From an uncultured Clostridia bacterium (GTDB taxonomy: Bacteria > Bacillota > Clostridia > TANB77 > CAG-508): a DNA stretch of 21,297 nucleotides. Positions 7,532 to 16,079 of the stretch are shown in pieces. The notes beneath the pieces were generated by a model. The model was given only the letters and a program-made list of their open reading frames with translations. It ran no database searches and was not told the DNA's origin. A program made the position numbers and the translations under genes. The stretch lies in NCBI GenBank assembly GCA_947629995.1, contig CANRFX010000012.1, positions 1-21,297 of the forward strand, written 5' to 3'. Within the stretch, counting starts at the first letter, position 1. Each line of letters begins with the position of its first letter.

Positions 7532-9637
7532 TTATCTCATAATTTCAATATATGGTGTAGCACTCATATTTTCTTCTACATTTTGTGTATTCATTCCAAA
7601 ATATTCTGCCATTATGTCTCTTGCTACTTCTGCCGTATAATTTCCATGTCCACCATTTTCTACTACTGTAACAATTGCTATTTCTGGTTTTTCAAATGGA
7701 GCAAATCCTACAAACCATGCATGAGTTTGATTGTTTGGAGCTTCTGCTGACCCGGTTTTTCCTCCTACACTAATATTGAAGTTCCTAAAGGTTGAATATG
7801 CAGTTCCTGCACCATCACTCGTAACAGATTTCATTCCTTGTAATATTGCATTTAAATTTTGTTGGTTTATTTGTATTCCTTCGCTATTGTTTTCTTCTGT
7901 TAAACCTAATTTTTTGTTTACAAATTGGTTTATCTCTTCTCTTGATGCTTCTGAACCGTCTGATTTTCTAATTGTTTTTACTACTGATACATCTATTTGA
8001 TTACCACCATTTGCAAGAATACTTATATATCTTGCCATTTGTACTGGACTAAATTCGTTGTCGTTTTGCCCAATTGCTGCTTGCAATGTAAATCCAGGAT
8101 TCCAATATGCATCATTTGGATGAACTATTGCTCTTGTTTCTTTACTTGCTAATACTCCTTGTGTTTCCCCTTGTAATTCTATTCCTGTTTTAGATCCTAG
8201 GCCAAAATATTTAGCATATTTTACTAATGTGTCTATTCCCATTCTGTCTGCTGTATCGTAAAAAAAGTAGTTACAAGATTGTTCTATTGCACTTGTTACA
8301 TTCATATAGCCATGCCCTGAACGGTTCCAACATTTTGGTTGATAATCACTATATTTTCTGTAAGTTCCTGTGTCGTTAATTCTTGTTTGAATGTTGATTG
8401 TTCCTGATTCTAATCCCGCTATTGCAGTTACCATTTTAAATGTAGATCCTGGTGAATAAGAATTTTGAACTGCTTTATTTACTAATGGTTTGTATTGATT
8501 ATCACGATATTTTGCCCAATTTTCTTCACTTATTCCACCTACAAAATCTTCTGGGTAATAATCTGGATAACTTGCCATTGCTAAAATCTCTCCTGTATTT
8601 ACATTCATTACCACACATGCTCCTGCATTGGTGTTGAACTTCTGTCCAAATCCTCCTGATGCAATTTTTTGAATGTTTGCCGCTAATGCGTTTTCTGTGA
8701 TTCTTTGTAGATTAGCATCAATTGTAAGAACTATGTCAGATCCTGCTATTGCTTCTTTTGATACATATTCTGCAGTTGTTGTACCATCTACTGCCATATC
8801 AATTTGTTTTATTCCATTTTTTCCTTTTAGATATTCTTCGAATACATACTCAATTCCTGTTTTTCCAATTAAGTCATTTTGACTGTATGTTTCTTTTCTT
8901 GATTCATATTCAGTTGCATCAATTTGCGAAGCATATCCTAATATGTGTGATGCTAAATTTCCAGAAGGATACTGCCTTATTGGTTCTACTACAATGTTAA
9001 TTCCAGCAAACTTGTCTGAACTTTCACTAAATTCTGCTACCGCTTCTCTTGTAATGCTTTTTGATATTTGTACTGATTTTGTACTGCTATATCCATTTTG
9101 TACAAGTAAATATCTAATTCCTATTATTTTTCGCGCATCTTGAATATTATTGGTATCTATTTGATATTTATCTTTGAATTTATAAAAAGCTTGTTGTGCC
9201 GAAATATTTTTGTCTAGTTTATTTGATTCTTTCCATTTTTCTAAAGTTTCTCCACTTATTGTGAATTCAAATGGGTCTATTTTTATGGGAAATATGTCTG
9301 AATAAGAACATTGATACTTTTCTAATACTTGTACCATATTAAGGATTGCTTGGTTTAAATTTTGAGTGTCTACTTTACTTTTATACATTTCTAATGAAAA
9401 TTCCATCTTTGAGGTTACAAGAGGAGTTCCTGTTTTGTCTAAAATTGCTCCTCTTGCCGCTTCTAATGTGGTTTCACGGGTTAATCTAGTATTTGACTGT
9501 TCTCGATATTCTGCACCATTTACAATTTGGAGTGAAAAAAGTTGCGCAATTAGAATAATACCAACTATATAAATTAATAATGTTAATATGTTAAATCTTA
9601 GATTAATATTGGCTTTTTTTTGTGTTCGCTTTGCCAA
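7532..9637 (-). CDS. mrdA: Penicillin-binding protein 2 (elongasome transpeptidase)
   Basis: A 701-residue class B PBP, the transpeptidase that crosslinks peptidoglycan during elongation with RodA and MreBCD. One N-terminal membrane anchor lies at about residues 17-38. The pedestal/dimerisation domain (with the ARGAILDKTG segment near residue 60) follows. The transpeptidase motifs are present: SPGSTFK (about residue 397), SCN (about 454) and GGKTGSAE (about 629). Start is TTG at 9637 behind GAGGGTG. It lies between mreD and minC in the operon, which separates it from the division homologue FtsI and the sporulation homologue SpoVD. The 103-bp spacer to mreD carries two copies of a palindromic repeat. 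Confidence 0.93.
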   Translation of the reverse strand: MAKRTQKKANINLRFNILTLLIYIVGIILIAQLFSLQIVNGAEYREQSNTRLTRETTLEAARGAILDKTGTPLVTSKMEFSLEMYKSKVDTQNLNQAILNMVQVLEKYQCSYSDIFPIKIDPFEFTISGETLEKWKESNKLDKNISAQQAFYKFKDKYQIDTNNIQDARKIIGIRYLLVQNGYSSTKSVQISKSITREAVAEFSESSDKFAGINIVVEPIRQYPSGNLASHILGYASQIDATEYESRKETYSQNDLIGKTGIEYVFEEYLKGKNGIKQIDMAVDGTTTAEYVSKEAIAGSDIVLTIDANLQRITENALAANIQKIASGGFGQKFNTNAGACVVMNVNTGEILAMASYPDYYPEDFVGGISEENWAKYRDNQYKPLVNKAVQNSYSPGSTFKMVTAIAGLESGTINIQTRINDTGTYRKYSDYQPKCWNRSGHGYMNVTSAIEQSCNYFFYDTADRMGIDTLVKYAKYFGLGSKTGIELQGETQGVLASKETRAIVHPNDAYWNPGFTLQAAIGQNDNEFSPVQMARYISILANGGNQIDVSVVKTIRKSDGSEASREEINQFVNKKLGLTEENNSEGIQINQQNLNAILQGMKSVTSDGAGTAYSTFRNFNISVGGKTGSAEAPNNQTHAWFVGFAPFEKPEIAIVTVVENGGHGNYTAEVARDIMAEYFGMNTQNVEENMSATPYIEIMR

Positions 9638-9680
9638 ATTTTCACCCTCTTTCTATTTATAATCATACTAATATAAAAAT

Positions 9681-9738
9681 TGTCAAAATGCTCCGTCCCC
9701 AATGACAAAATTGTCAAATTGCTCCGTCCCCATCGACA
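9681..9738. repeat. Two tandem copies of a 27-bp TGTCA...TGACA repeat unit
   Basis: Units at 9681-9707 and 9712-9738 share TGTCAAA-T-GCTCCGTCCCC and end in TGACA or CGACA, so the unit tips are inverted. The same unit recurs several times at 18462-18843. The second copy stops two bases from the mreD stop codon (9741-9743 on this strand). The units lie inside the operon between mreD and mrdA and may form RNA hairpins there. Confidence 0.9.
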
Positions 9739-9740
9739 AT

Positions 9741-10274
9741 TTAAAAATATCTGGTTAAAATTTTGTTTCCTTTATATTCATTTTCTATATAGTATCCTGC
9801 TTTTTGTATTATTGGATATGTTATTATTGTTAAAATTACATTGTATAGTACTTCTATTGCTAATATTCTAATGAAATTAATTATTTCTACATTTATTGAT
9901 ACTATGATGTAGTTTATTAAATATACTATTACTTCAAATATTATTGTTGCTACCATTACCATTACCATGATTGTCATTCTACTGTCTTTTGAAAAGTTTT
10001 TGTCAAATATCATAGCTAAAAATCCAATTATTCCTAGTCCTAGACAGTTTACTCCTATTCTTGCTCCTATAACAAAATCTAAAAATAATCCTACTGTTAA
10101 GCCATAGATAGTACCCATTGTTTTGCTTCCGAATAATCCTATAAATAGTATGAATATTACAAATAGGTTTGGCATAACTCCTGCTATTGTAAACCAATTA
10201 AAAAGGTTTGCTTGTAAGATATATAGTATAATTGTTGTTATTATTAAGGCAATATTTATGATTACTTTTCTCAA
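9741..10274 (-). CDS. mreD: Rod shape-determining protein MreD
   Basis: About 177 residues with five to six predicted membrane helices, no soluble domain, typical size for MreD. MreD is an integral membrane member of the MreBCD elongasome. It starts with a positively charged MRKVIINIALIITTII segment. Helices continue through the FVIFILFIGLFGS region, a GLFLDFVIGARIG motif common in MreD, and two C-terminal helices. I choose TTG 10274 over GTG 10283 because AGAGGTG sits six bases before this TTG and the GTG is part of the ribosome binding site. Placement between mreC and mrdA supports the call. Confidence 0.88.
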   Translation of the reverse strand: MRKVIINIALIITTIILYILQANLFNWFTIAGVMPNLFVIFILFIGLFGSKTMGTIYGLTVGLFLDFVIGARIGVNCLGLGIIGFLAMIFDKNFSKDSRMTIMVMVMVATIIFEVIVYLINYIIVSINVEIINFIRILAIEVLYNVILTIITYPIIQKAGYYIENEYKGNKILTRYF

Positions 10275-10369
10275 TTGGTTCACCTCTTTTTATTATAGTT
10301 TTTTATATGACTTTATTTTGTTTGTATTTGCTCTATTACTATTGTTATTGATTTTTCATCTGTTATTTT

Positions 10370-11185
10370 TTATTTATTATTTATTACTAGTACTGTATCT
10401 AATTTGTTAAAGTCAACTGCTGTTTCTATTAGTGCATAACGGTCTGTTAAGTTTTGTGTGTTTGTAACTTTTTTTACTGTTCCTATATGAATTCCTTTTG
10501 GATAAATTCCGCCTAGTCCTGATGTTTCTATGCTATCTCCTTGAATTATATTTGCTTCTGTTGGAATATACATTGCTCTTAATAAAGACATATCGTCTAA
10601 TGTTCCTTTACATACAATGCTATCTTTTGTTGTACTCATAGAACAACTAACTGAACTTGCTGTATCAATTATAGTTTGTACTTTTGCTGTTGAGTCTGTA
10701 ACAGAAATTACATGCCCAACTAGCCCTTTGTCTCCTATTACAGTCATTTGTTCTTCGACCCCATCTTTTTTTCCTATACTGATTACTATTGTTTTAGAAT
10801 AATTACTTATGTCTTTATTAATGACGTATCCTGGTATTGTTTTGTATTCTCCATATTTTTCTGTTAAATTTAAGTATTCTTTTAATGTTTCATTTTCTGT
10901 TTTTATGTTTTCTAATTCTCTTAAGGATTGCTCTAATTGACTGTTTTTTTGCTTTAGTTCTTCGTTTTCTTCGTTTAATTTATTTATGTCTGTAAAAAAT
11001 GTGTCATTTCCACTTAATTGATTTTTTAAATAAGTTAATCCATTTTGAATTGGCATAACTAAATTACTTGCTATATTTTCAAAAAAAGTATTGTTTGAAT
11101 CTCCATTTGAAAATATAACAATGAATATTAGAATTATAATTGTTATTACTATGCCTATTATTCCGGCTTTTTTACTTCTATACAT
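10370..11185 (-). CDS. mreC: Rod shape-determining protein MreC
   Basis: A 271-residue bitopic protein that links MreB to PBP2 outside the membrane. One membrane helix at about residues 8-27 is followed by a coiled coil at about 65-105 (NKLNEENEELKQKNSQLEQS and onward). The periplasmic-facing beta domain follows, with GYVINKD, VGHVISV, SIETSGLGGIYPKGIHIGTV and a final AVDFNKLDTVLVI, all typical of MreC. AAGGAG precedes the ATG. It is 24 bases downstream of mreB. Confidence 0.92.
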   Translation of the reverse strand: MYRSKKAGIIGIVITIIILIFIVIFSNGDSNNTFFENIASNLVMPIQNGLTYLKNQLSGNDTFFTDINKLNEENEELKQKNSQLEQSLRELENIKTENETLKEYLNLTEKYGEYKTIPGYVINKDISNYSKTIVISIGKKDGVEEQMTVIGDKGLVGHVISVTDSTAKVQTIIDTASSVSCSMSTTKDSIVCKGTLDDMSLLRAMYIPTEANIIQGDSIETSGLGGIYPKGIHIGTVKKVTNTQNLTDRYALIETAVDFNKLDTVLVINNK

Positions 11186-11208
11186 TTTTTACTCCTTGTT
11201 TATGTTTT

Positions 11209-12241
11209 TTATCTTCTTTTTCTACTATTTACTAAAACAGTTTTTAGTCTCTCTAAATCTTCTAATGTTTTTCCTGTTCCTCTAACAACTGCATCTAATG
11301 GTTCTTCAGCAATATAAACTGGCATTCCTGTTTCCATACTTATTAATTTATCTAAGTTTTTTATTAAAGCTCCTCCACCTGCTAAGACAATTCCTTTTTC
11401 CATAATGTCTGATGCAAGCTCTGGTGGCGTTTTTTCTAATGTTAGTTTGACAATTTCTACAATTTTGGAAATTGAGCCTTTCATGGCTTCTTCTATTTGA
11501 GTTGATGTTATAGTTACATTTCTTGGTAATCCATCACTTAAATCTCTTCCTCGAATTTCCATTGATTTTTCTGTCATAAGTGGCATTGCACAACCAATTT
11601 CTATTTTAATTTGCTCTGCTGTTGTTTCACCAATAGCTAAATTCATTTCGTGTTTAATATAGTTTACAATATCTTCGTCTAATTCGTCTCCTGCTATGCG
11701 TAGGGAATGACTAATAACTATTCCTCCTAATGAAACAACTGCTACTTCTGTTGTTCCTCCTCCGATGTCTACAATTATACTTCCACTTGGCTCTCCTACA
11801 TCCAAGTTTGAACCAATTGCTGCAGCCATTGGTTCTTCAATTAAATATACTTCTTTTGCTCCTGCTTGCATAACAGATTCTTCTACTGCTCTTTCTTCTA
11901 CTTCTGTAATCCCTGATGGTACTCCAACAACAACTCTTGGCTTTCCAATATTGTATCTTGAACTTATTTTCTCAATTAACTTTTTTAACATTAATTGAGT
12001 TGCTGAAAAGTCAGCAATTACTCCATCTTTTAAGGGTCTAACTGCTTTAATTTGTTCTGGCGTTCTTCCGAAGCATTTCTTTTGCTTCGTTTCCAGTTGC
12101 CATAATTGTTCCTGTCTTTCGGTCGATTGCTACTACTGATGGCTCTTTTAAAATAATTCCTTTTCCTTTTAAAGTTACTAAAATATTGGCTGTCCCTAAG
12201 TCAATTCCTATGTCTTTTGATCCAAATGTAAAAAGTTTCAT
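11209..12241 (-). CDS. mreB: Rod shape-determining protein MreB (actin homologue), interrupted at CGG 12070
   Basis: MreB is the cytoplasmic actin-like ATPase that organises the elongation machinery. The N-terminal part starts KDIGIDLGTANILV (phosphate 1 loop) and runs to GNEAKEML. The rest carries VGVPSG, IEEPMAAAIGSNL, IVDIGGGTTEVAVVSLGG (phosphate 2) and GIVLAGGGALIKNLD. In the zero frame the gene stops at 12047. Skipping the C at 12070 reads EML-GRTPEQIKAVRPLKDGVIAD, the invariant family sequence, and gives 343 residues, the normal MreB length. The break is an in-frame CGG followed by A (Gly58). MreB is very likely needed in an organism keeping mreC, mreD and mrdA intact, so a true null is improbable. 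AAAGGA precedes the ATG. Confidence 0.92.
12067..12070 (-). other. CGG-A +1 frameshift site in mreB
   Basis: In-frame CGG (minus strand 12070-12068) after codon CTT. Skipping the C reads GGA (Gly58) and restores the GRTP motif. The zero frame stops seven codons after CGG. Confidence 0.9.
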
Positions 12242-12273
12242 TTTTTTCTTTCCTTTCCTAATTTTCCTATATT

Positions 12274-12979
12274 TTAGTCTTTTGTATTAGATACCATTTT
12301 AGAAAAGATACTAGTATAAGTTTTATTTCCTATTACTAAATGATCTATTAATTCAATTCCTAGCATATTTGATGCTGTATATGCATAGTCAGTAAATTGA
12401 ATGTCTTGCGCACTTGGCTTTGCATCTCCTGATGGGTGATTGTGTACCAAGATAATTTTTGGCGCTCTCATTTTTATTGGTTCTTCTAATATATCTTTTA
12501 TTCCAAGATTTGCAAAATTACTTCCTCCGAACTGAAATGTCTTTTATTTTTAGTATTTCATTTTTATTGTTAAGTATTACTATTTTTAGTATTTCTTTTT
12601 GCTCAAATCTTAATTCTTCCATTAGTATTTTTGCTAAATCTTCTGGTTTTTTTATTTTTGCTTTTTTGCAGTTTGTTGGTTTAGACATACGACTAGCTAA
12701 TTCTCCTACTGCTTTTAATTGTATTGCTTTTACTTTTCCGATTCCTTTAATTTGCATTAAATCTTCTATGCTAATGTTTCTTAAAAAATTAATTCCATCT
12801 ATTGTATCATTACTTAAGTTTAATATTTTTTGTGCTAGCTGTACAGCTGTTTCTTCTTTTGTGCCTGTTTTTATAATAATGGCTAATAATTCTGCATTAG
12901 AAAGTGATTCTTGCCCATACCATTCTAACTTCTCATATGGTCTTTCTAACTCTGGTAATTCTTTCATTTTTATTGTCAA
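12274..12979 (-). CDS. radC: RadC/JAB-domain protein, interrupted at CGG 12529
   Basis: RadC family (UPF0758): an N-terminal helix-hairpin-helix region (IKGIGKVKAIQLKAVGEL at about residues 85-102) and a C-terminal MPN/JAB metalloprotease-like domain with HNHPSGDAKPSAQD and a later GIELIDHLVIG. The exact function is unsettled; the historical DNA-repair role is doubtful. The zero frame stops at 12518, just after DISV. Skipping the C at 12529 reads DISV-GGSNFANLGIKDILEEP and enters the JAB domain, giving 234 residues, normal for RadC. The break is an in-frame CGG followed by A (Gly151). TTG 12979 is the best start by its ribosome binding site (AAAGGAAAG); ATG 12967 is possible. It precedes mreB, the usual clostridial order. 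Confidence 0.9.
12526..12529 (-). other. CGG-A +1 frameshift site in radC
   Basis: In-frame CGG (minus strand 12529-12527) after codon GTT. Skipping the C reads GGA (Gly151) and restores the SVGG motif. The zero frame stops three codons after CGG. Confidence 0.9.
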
Positions 12980-13016
12980 AAAAATTCTTTCCTTTCTTGT
13001 TCTGTTTAGCCCCTAT

Positions 13017-13274
13017 TTATATTTTTCTGTAAATAAATATAGCAAGTCCCATACCAATAATACTTGATATACTTATTTTAAACATTAATGCGAAAGTGAC
13101 TTTTACTACACTTAAATCTAATACTATTGGATTCTCTAGTCCAAAGCTTTGCGAATATGATAACCACCAAAGCCAATCTATTTTTGACGCTAGTTCTCCT
13201 AATAGTCCCCCTATTACTAGTCCTGATAAGATAAATATTAATAATATCCATATATTCTTTTCTTTTGTTGCCAT
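13017..13274 (-). CDS. DUF4321 membrane protein
   Basis: An 85-residue protein with two membrane helices, at about residues 8-27 and 58-82. Between them is a loop with LASKIDWLWWLSYSQSFGL and PIVLDLSVVKVTF, the usual DUF4321 pattern. The function is unknown, but the family is regularly found just upstream of the radC-mre cluster in Clostridia. GGAGGTAG precedes the ATG. It is the first gene after a strong promoter and so heads the shape operon. The maf gene often found between DUF4321 and radC is absent. Confidence 0.8.
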   Translation of the reverse strand: MATKEKNIWILLIFILSGLVIGGLLGELASKIDWLWWLSYSQSFGLENPIVLDLSVVKVTFALMFKISISSIIGMGLAIFIYRKI

Positions 13275-13341
13275 TTTGCTACCTCCATTTTTCCATTTTT
13301 TATTTTTTCTTACGGCTTGTCCTATTTTATTCTACTTTTGT

Positions 13342-13370
13342 ATTATATATTGAATTAGTAAATTTTTCAA
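13342..13370 (-). promoter_or_regulatory. Sigma-A promoter of the DUF4321-radC-mreBCD-mrdA-minC operon
   Basis: On the minus strand, TTGAAA (13370-13365), exactly 17 bases, then a perfect TATAAT (13347-13342). The first start codon is about 70 bases downstream. No other good promoter is apparent down to minC. Confidence 0.8.
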
Positions 13371-13524
13371 GTAGATTATACAAAAGTTTAATATATTTTG
13401 ATAAAAGACTGTTAAATAATTATTTAGTGCTTTCTTTAAAGTTTAGTTACCAAAATTTGTGTATTTCAATATAATACAGTATGTAGTATAATATAATTAA
13501 TAGGATTAAGGGGGTTTTATCTTT

Positions 13525-14148
13525 ATGAAAATTGAAAAGCTTACAGAAAATAAAATTCGTGTGGTTATTCATACTAGCGAATTGTCTACAGATGATGCTG
13601 ATATTAATAATATTATGCGTGATGCAATGGAATCACAAGAGTTGTTTTTAGATATTTTGAAAAGAGCTGAAAAAGAGGTGTCTTTTTATACTGATGGCTG
13701 TAAATTATTAATCGAAGCTTTTTCTTCTTTAGAAGATTGTTTTGTTTTTACAATTACAAAATATTTACCAAACCCTCCTGTTAAAAAGCTAACTAAGCCA
13801 AGCGTTAGGCGTAAATCTTTTGTTGATATTCATGAACATATAATTTGTTGTTTTGAAGATTTTGATGTTTTTTGTGATTTTTGTCAAGAAATTAAAAATT
13901 TACATAATATTAAAAATGATAAACTTATCAAAAATGCTTCTTTATATTTTTGGAATGATTCTTATTATTTAATTTTAAAAAATATAGATAAAAAATCTGA
14001 AGTTAGCCTTTTGCTATACTCTATTTTGTCTGAATTTGCTAAAACAATTTCTTTTTCTAATGATTTTGAAGCAAAGTTATTGGAGCATGGTAAAATTATT
14101 ATGAAGAAAGATGCTATTACAATGGGGATTAATTTTTTTACTAATTAA
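13525..14148 (+). CDS. mecA: MecA-family adaptor protein
   Basis: A 207-residue protein resembling MecA, the adaptor that delivers substrates such as ComK to ClpC-ClpP in Bacillus. The N-terminal domain begins MKIEKLTENKIRVVI, continues with a D-rich segment, then LFLDILKRAEKEVSFYTDGCKLLIEA, the typical MecA layout (FLDILKRAEKE and F-T-D-G). A variable linker at about 90-115 leads to the C-terminal ClpC-binding domain, which ends in an EFAK...AKLLEHGKII region typical of the family. GGGGG lies upstream of the ATG. It is divergent from the shape operon and convergent with the M23 gene. Direct targets in this organism are unknown. Confidence 0.82.
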   Translation: MKIEKLTENKIRVVIHTSELSTDDADINNIMRDAMESQELFLDILKRAEKEVSFYTDGCKLLIEAFSSLEDCFVFTITKYLPNPPVKKLTKPSVRRKSFVDIHEHIICCFEDFDVFCDFCQEIKNLHNIKNDKLIKNASLYFWNDSYYLILKNIDKKSEVSLLLYSILSEFAKTISFSNDFEAKLLEHGKIIMKKDAITMGINFFTN

Positions 14149-14158
14149 TAATATAAAC

Positions 14159-14210
14159 ATGGAACAAAAATTTTATAAGCAATTTTTTGCATAAAAAATT
14201 TTTGTTCCAT
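14159..14210. terminator. Strong bidirectional terminator
   Basis: A 16-bp perfect stem, ATGGAACAAAAATTTT (14159-14174) with its complement at 14195-14210, has a 20-base loop and a T-run after it. It separates mecA from the convergent M23 peptidase gene. Confidence 0.85.
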
Positions 14211-14218
14211 TTTTTTGT

Positions 14219-15247
14219 TTAATAAATATATAATTGTGGATTATATTTTACACCGTTTTTTCTGATTTCTAAGTGTAAATGTGGTCCTGTTGAATTTCCT
14301 GTTGATCCAACTGCTGCTATTTGTTGTCCTTGTGATACGCTTGCCCCTGCTGATACATATAATTTACTACAATGTCCATAACATGTTTGTACTCCGTTTG
14401 CGTGTGTTACGATTAAGAAGTTTCCATATCCACTCATCCATCCAGAGTATGTTACTGTTCCAGCTGCTGCTGCTAAAATTGGCGTTCCAGCTGCTGCTGC
14501 AATATCTAGCCCTGCATGTGTTCTGAAGTTTCTAACACTTTCTGCACTTCCGTATCTGGAAGATATTATTCCTGATACTGGCTTTATGAAACTGATACCT
14601 AAATCAACTTTTGCAGTTGATATTGTAGATGCATTACTGTATGTTCCTGATGATACATATTTAGTAGTATTGCTTGTTTTTTTGCTTGATACTGAAACTT
14701 TTTGTACAGGTGGAGCTACATATAATTTTGATATTGCATCTTCTGTAGTAGTGATCTCTGCTAAGTTTTGCTCATATTTTTCTACAATTGATATTTTTTC
14801 TGTGTTGTTACTTTTTTTGTCTTTTAACCCTTGTACTACGTTTTCAGCTTCTTCAAATGTGGAAACATATATTTTTTCTTCATTGTTATCTAATATTGCA
14901 TAATAACGGTAATATGGTATTCCTTGTTCTTTTACTTTTTCAAATATTTCTTCATCATTTGGTGTTATATCTTTTTTTAATAAACATAGTTGGTATTTTG
15001 GAAGATTGTCCACTTGTACAAATGCTATATTTTGGTTTTCTTCTTCACCATTTTCTATATAATTATTGATTTTATTTTGTAATTCTGATTTATTTTCTGT
15101 GTATCCTATTTGTTCTCCATTTATAAAAACGCTATAGGTTGGTTTGTATAGGAATGCTATTGCTCCTACTATTAAAAATATGGAAATTGCAAAAAGAATG
15201 ATAACTTTTATACTTCGTTTAGTGTGTATCATTACTTTTTTTAACAT
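14219..15247 (-). CDS. Membrane-anchored M23 (LytM-type) peptidoglycan endopeptidase
   Basis: A 342-residue protein with a basic N-terminus and one membrane helix at about residues 14-33. An extracytoplasmic domain of about 150 residues follows, then a Ser/Thr-rich linker near 195-215, then a C-terminal M23 domain. The zinc-ligand motifs are present: HAGLDIA (H and D), GHCSKL, and HLHLEI, so the domain should be active. The order anchor, sensor-like domain, LytM resembles clostridial and sporulation M23 proteins such as SpoIIQ/SpoIVFA relatives, but I cannot assign it to one. GAGGAGGG precedes the ATG. It is transcribed alone and convergent with mecA. Confidence 0.85.
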   Translation of the reverse strand: MLKKVMIHTKRSIKVIILFAISIFLIVGAIAFLYKPTYSVFINGEQIGYTENKSELQNKINNYIENGEEENQNIAFVQVDNLPKYQLCLLKKDITPNDEEIFEKVKEQGIPYYRYYAILDNNEEKIYVSTFEEAENVVQGLKDKKSNNTEKISIVEKYEQNLAEITTTEDAISKLYVAPPVQKVSVSSKKTSNTTKYVSSGTYSNASTISTAKVDLGISFIKPVSGIISSRYGSAESVRNFRTHAGLDIAAAAGTPILAAAAGTVTYSGWMSGYGNFLIVTHANGVQTCYGHCSKLYVSAGASVSQGQQIAAVGSTGNSTGPHLHLEIRKNGVKYNPQLYIY

Positions 15248-15440
15248 GTTTTTCCCTCCTCTGTGTTTTTGCTATTTTTAATAAATGTTATTGTAATAAT
15301 ATTGTAATATTTGTTTTTTTGCAAAGATATTGCTTTCTCAATTTCCGTAGATTTTTTTAGATTTTTTTGTTTTATCTCTTTTTTATTCCATTTATCTCCT
15401 ATTTTCGCTCCTAAATCTTGTAATAGTTTCTTTGCTAAGT
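15248..15440. other. Spacer upstream of the M23 gene, no supported gene
   Basis: Contains a lysine-rich open frame of 72 codons on the minus strand (15241-15459). It begins inside the terminator of the preceding gene, has no ribosome binding site, and its composition is just that of AT-rich DNA. I leave it unannotated. It most likely holds the promoter of the M23 gene, but I cannot point to a convincing -35/-10 pair. Confidence 0.4.
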
Positions 15441-15470
15441 AAAAATACCTACAAGACATTTTGCAGGTAT
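15441..15470 (-). terminator. Intrinsic terminator after the CotF-like pair
   Basis: On the minus strand, ATACCTGCA (15470-15462) pairs with TGTAGGTAT (15453-15445) with one G-U pair, followed by five T. It begins a few bases past the stop of the CotF-like gene. Confidence 0.75.
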
Positions 15471-15477
15471 CTATTTT

Positions 15478-15723
15478 TTATTGTTGTAATTCTGTTTTTA
15501 CTGTACTTATTTCTGTAGTTGTTGCTTTTTGTGCAGGGACATAGTATCCCTTTGTTTGTGCTATTTTAAATAATTCGTATTGAAAGCTTTCGTCATTGTT
15601 TCTTATTTGTTGAAAAGTTTGTCTTAAGACCATATTTTCAGTTTCTGATATTGCTGTTTGGTAAGAGTTTAAGTCTGCTTTTACACTTCCTAATATATCG
15701 TTTACCATTGTTTTCTCGTCCAT
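15478..15723 (-). CDS. CotF-like spore coat protein
   Basis: An 81-residue helical protein of the Coat F type (ferritin-like helical hairpin). It starts MDEKTMVNDILGSVKADLNSY, has LRQTFQQIRNNDESFQYELF in the middle, and ends QTKGYYVPAQKA. The middle pattern and the K-G-Y-Y/W-x-P tail are typical. CotF-family proteins belong to the spore coat or to the forespore. AAGGAGG overlaps the stop of the preceding CotF-like gene, so the two are cotranscribed and probably translationally coupled. They probably form a pair. Confidence 0.8.
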   Translation of the reverse strand: MDEKTMVNDILGSVKADLNSYQTAISETENMVLRQTFQQIRNNDESFQYELFKIAQTKGYYVPAQKATTTEISTVKTELQQ

Positions 15724-15735
15724 AAATTTTCCTCC

Positions 15736-15924
15736 TTAATTATTTAAAAATGTCATTAATTTTTGTTTTGTGTTTAATGCATCTTGTGCTGATTTTGCAA
15801 ATAGTTGCTTTATTTGTGGGTCAACAGCTTGTGAAGAATAAGTATTTAATTTTTGATATGCAGTTTCATGTGCACCTATTAAGTGTCTTAAATGTTGTAA
15901 TTCTATTTGATTTAAGTCTGCCAT
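15736..15924 (-). CDS. Short CotF-like protein, partner of the 15478 gene
   Basis: A 62-residue protein starting MADLNQIELQHLRHLIGAHETAYQKL, an all-helical sequence like the N-terminal half of CotF-family proteins. It is first in a two-gene transcript, 12 bases before the next start. ATG 15924 is preferred over ATG 15933, since AAAGGA sits nine to ten bases before the former and only one before the latter. It is likely a spore coat-related or dormancy-related protein. The assignment rests on helical pattern and its partner. Confidence 0.7.
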   Translation of the reverse strand: MADLNQIELQHLRHLIGAHETAYQKLNTYSSQAVDPQIKQLFAKSAQDALNTKQKLMTFLNN

Positions 15925-16020
15925 TTTTATCATTCCTTTCCTAGTTTATTTCTTTTTACATTGTTTCCATTTTTTTGTTTTTTATACTAAAAAAGAATAT
16001 CAAAAAAACGAAATATAAAA

Positions 16021-16056
16021 AATAAAACCAATTTTTGCTTTAAAACTGGTTTTATT
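16021..16056 (-). terminator. Intrinsic terminator after pcrA
   Basis: AATAAAACCA (16021-16030) is complementary to TGGTTTTATT (16047-16056), with a 16-base loop. It lies 24 bases beyond the pcrA stop. T-rich tracts flank it on both strands. Confidence 0.7.
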
Positions 16057-16079
16057 TTTGTATTTTAGTTTTTGGTTAA

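Noticed and set aside
15241..15459. A 72-residue lysine-rich protein upstream of the M23 gene
   Set aside because: The start lies inside a terminator hairpin, there is no ribosome binding site, and composition fits AT-rich noncoding DNA. A weak chance of a gene remnant is kept.
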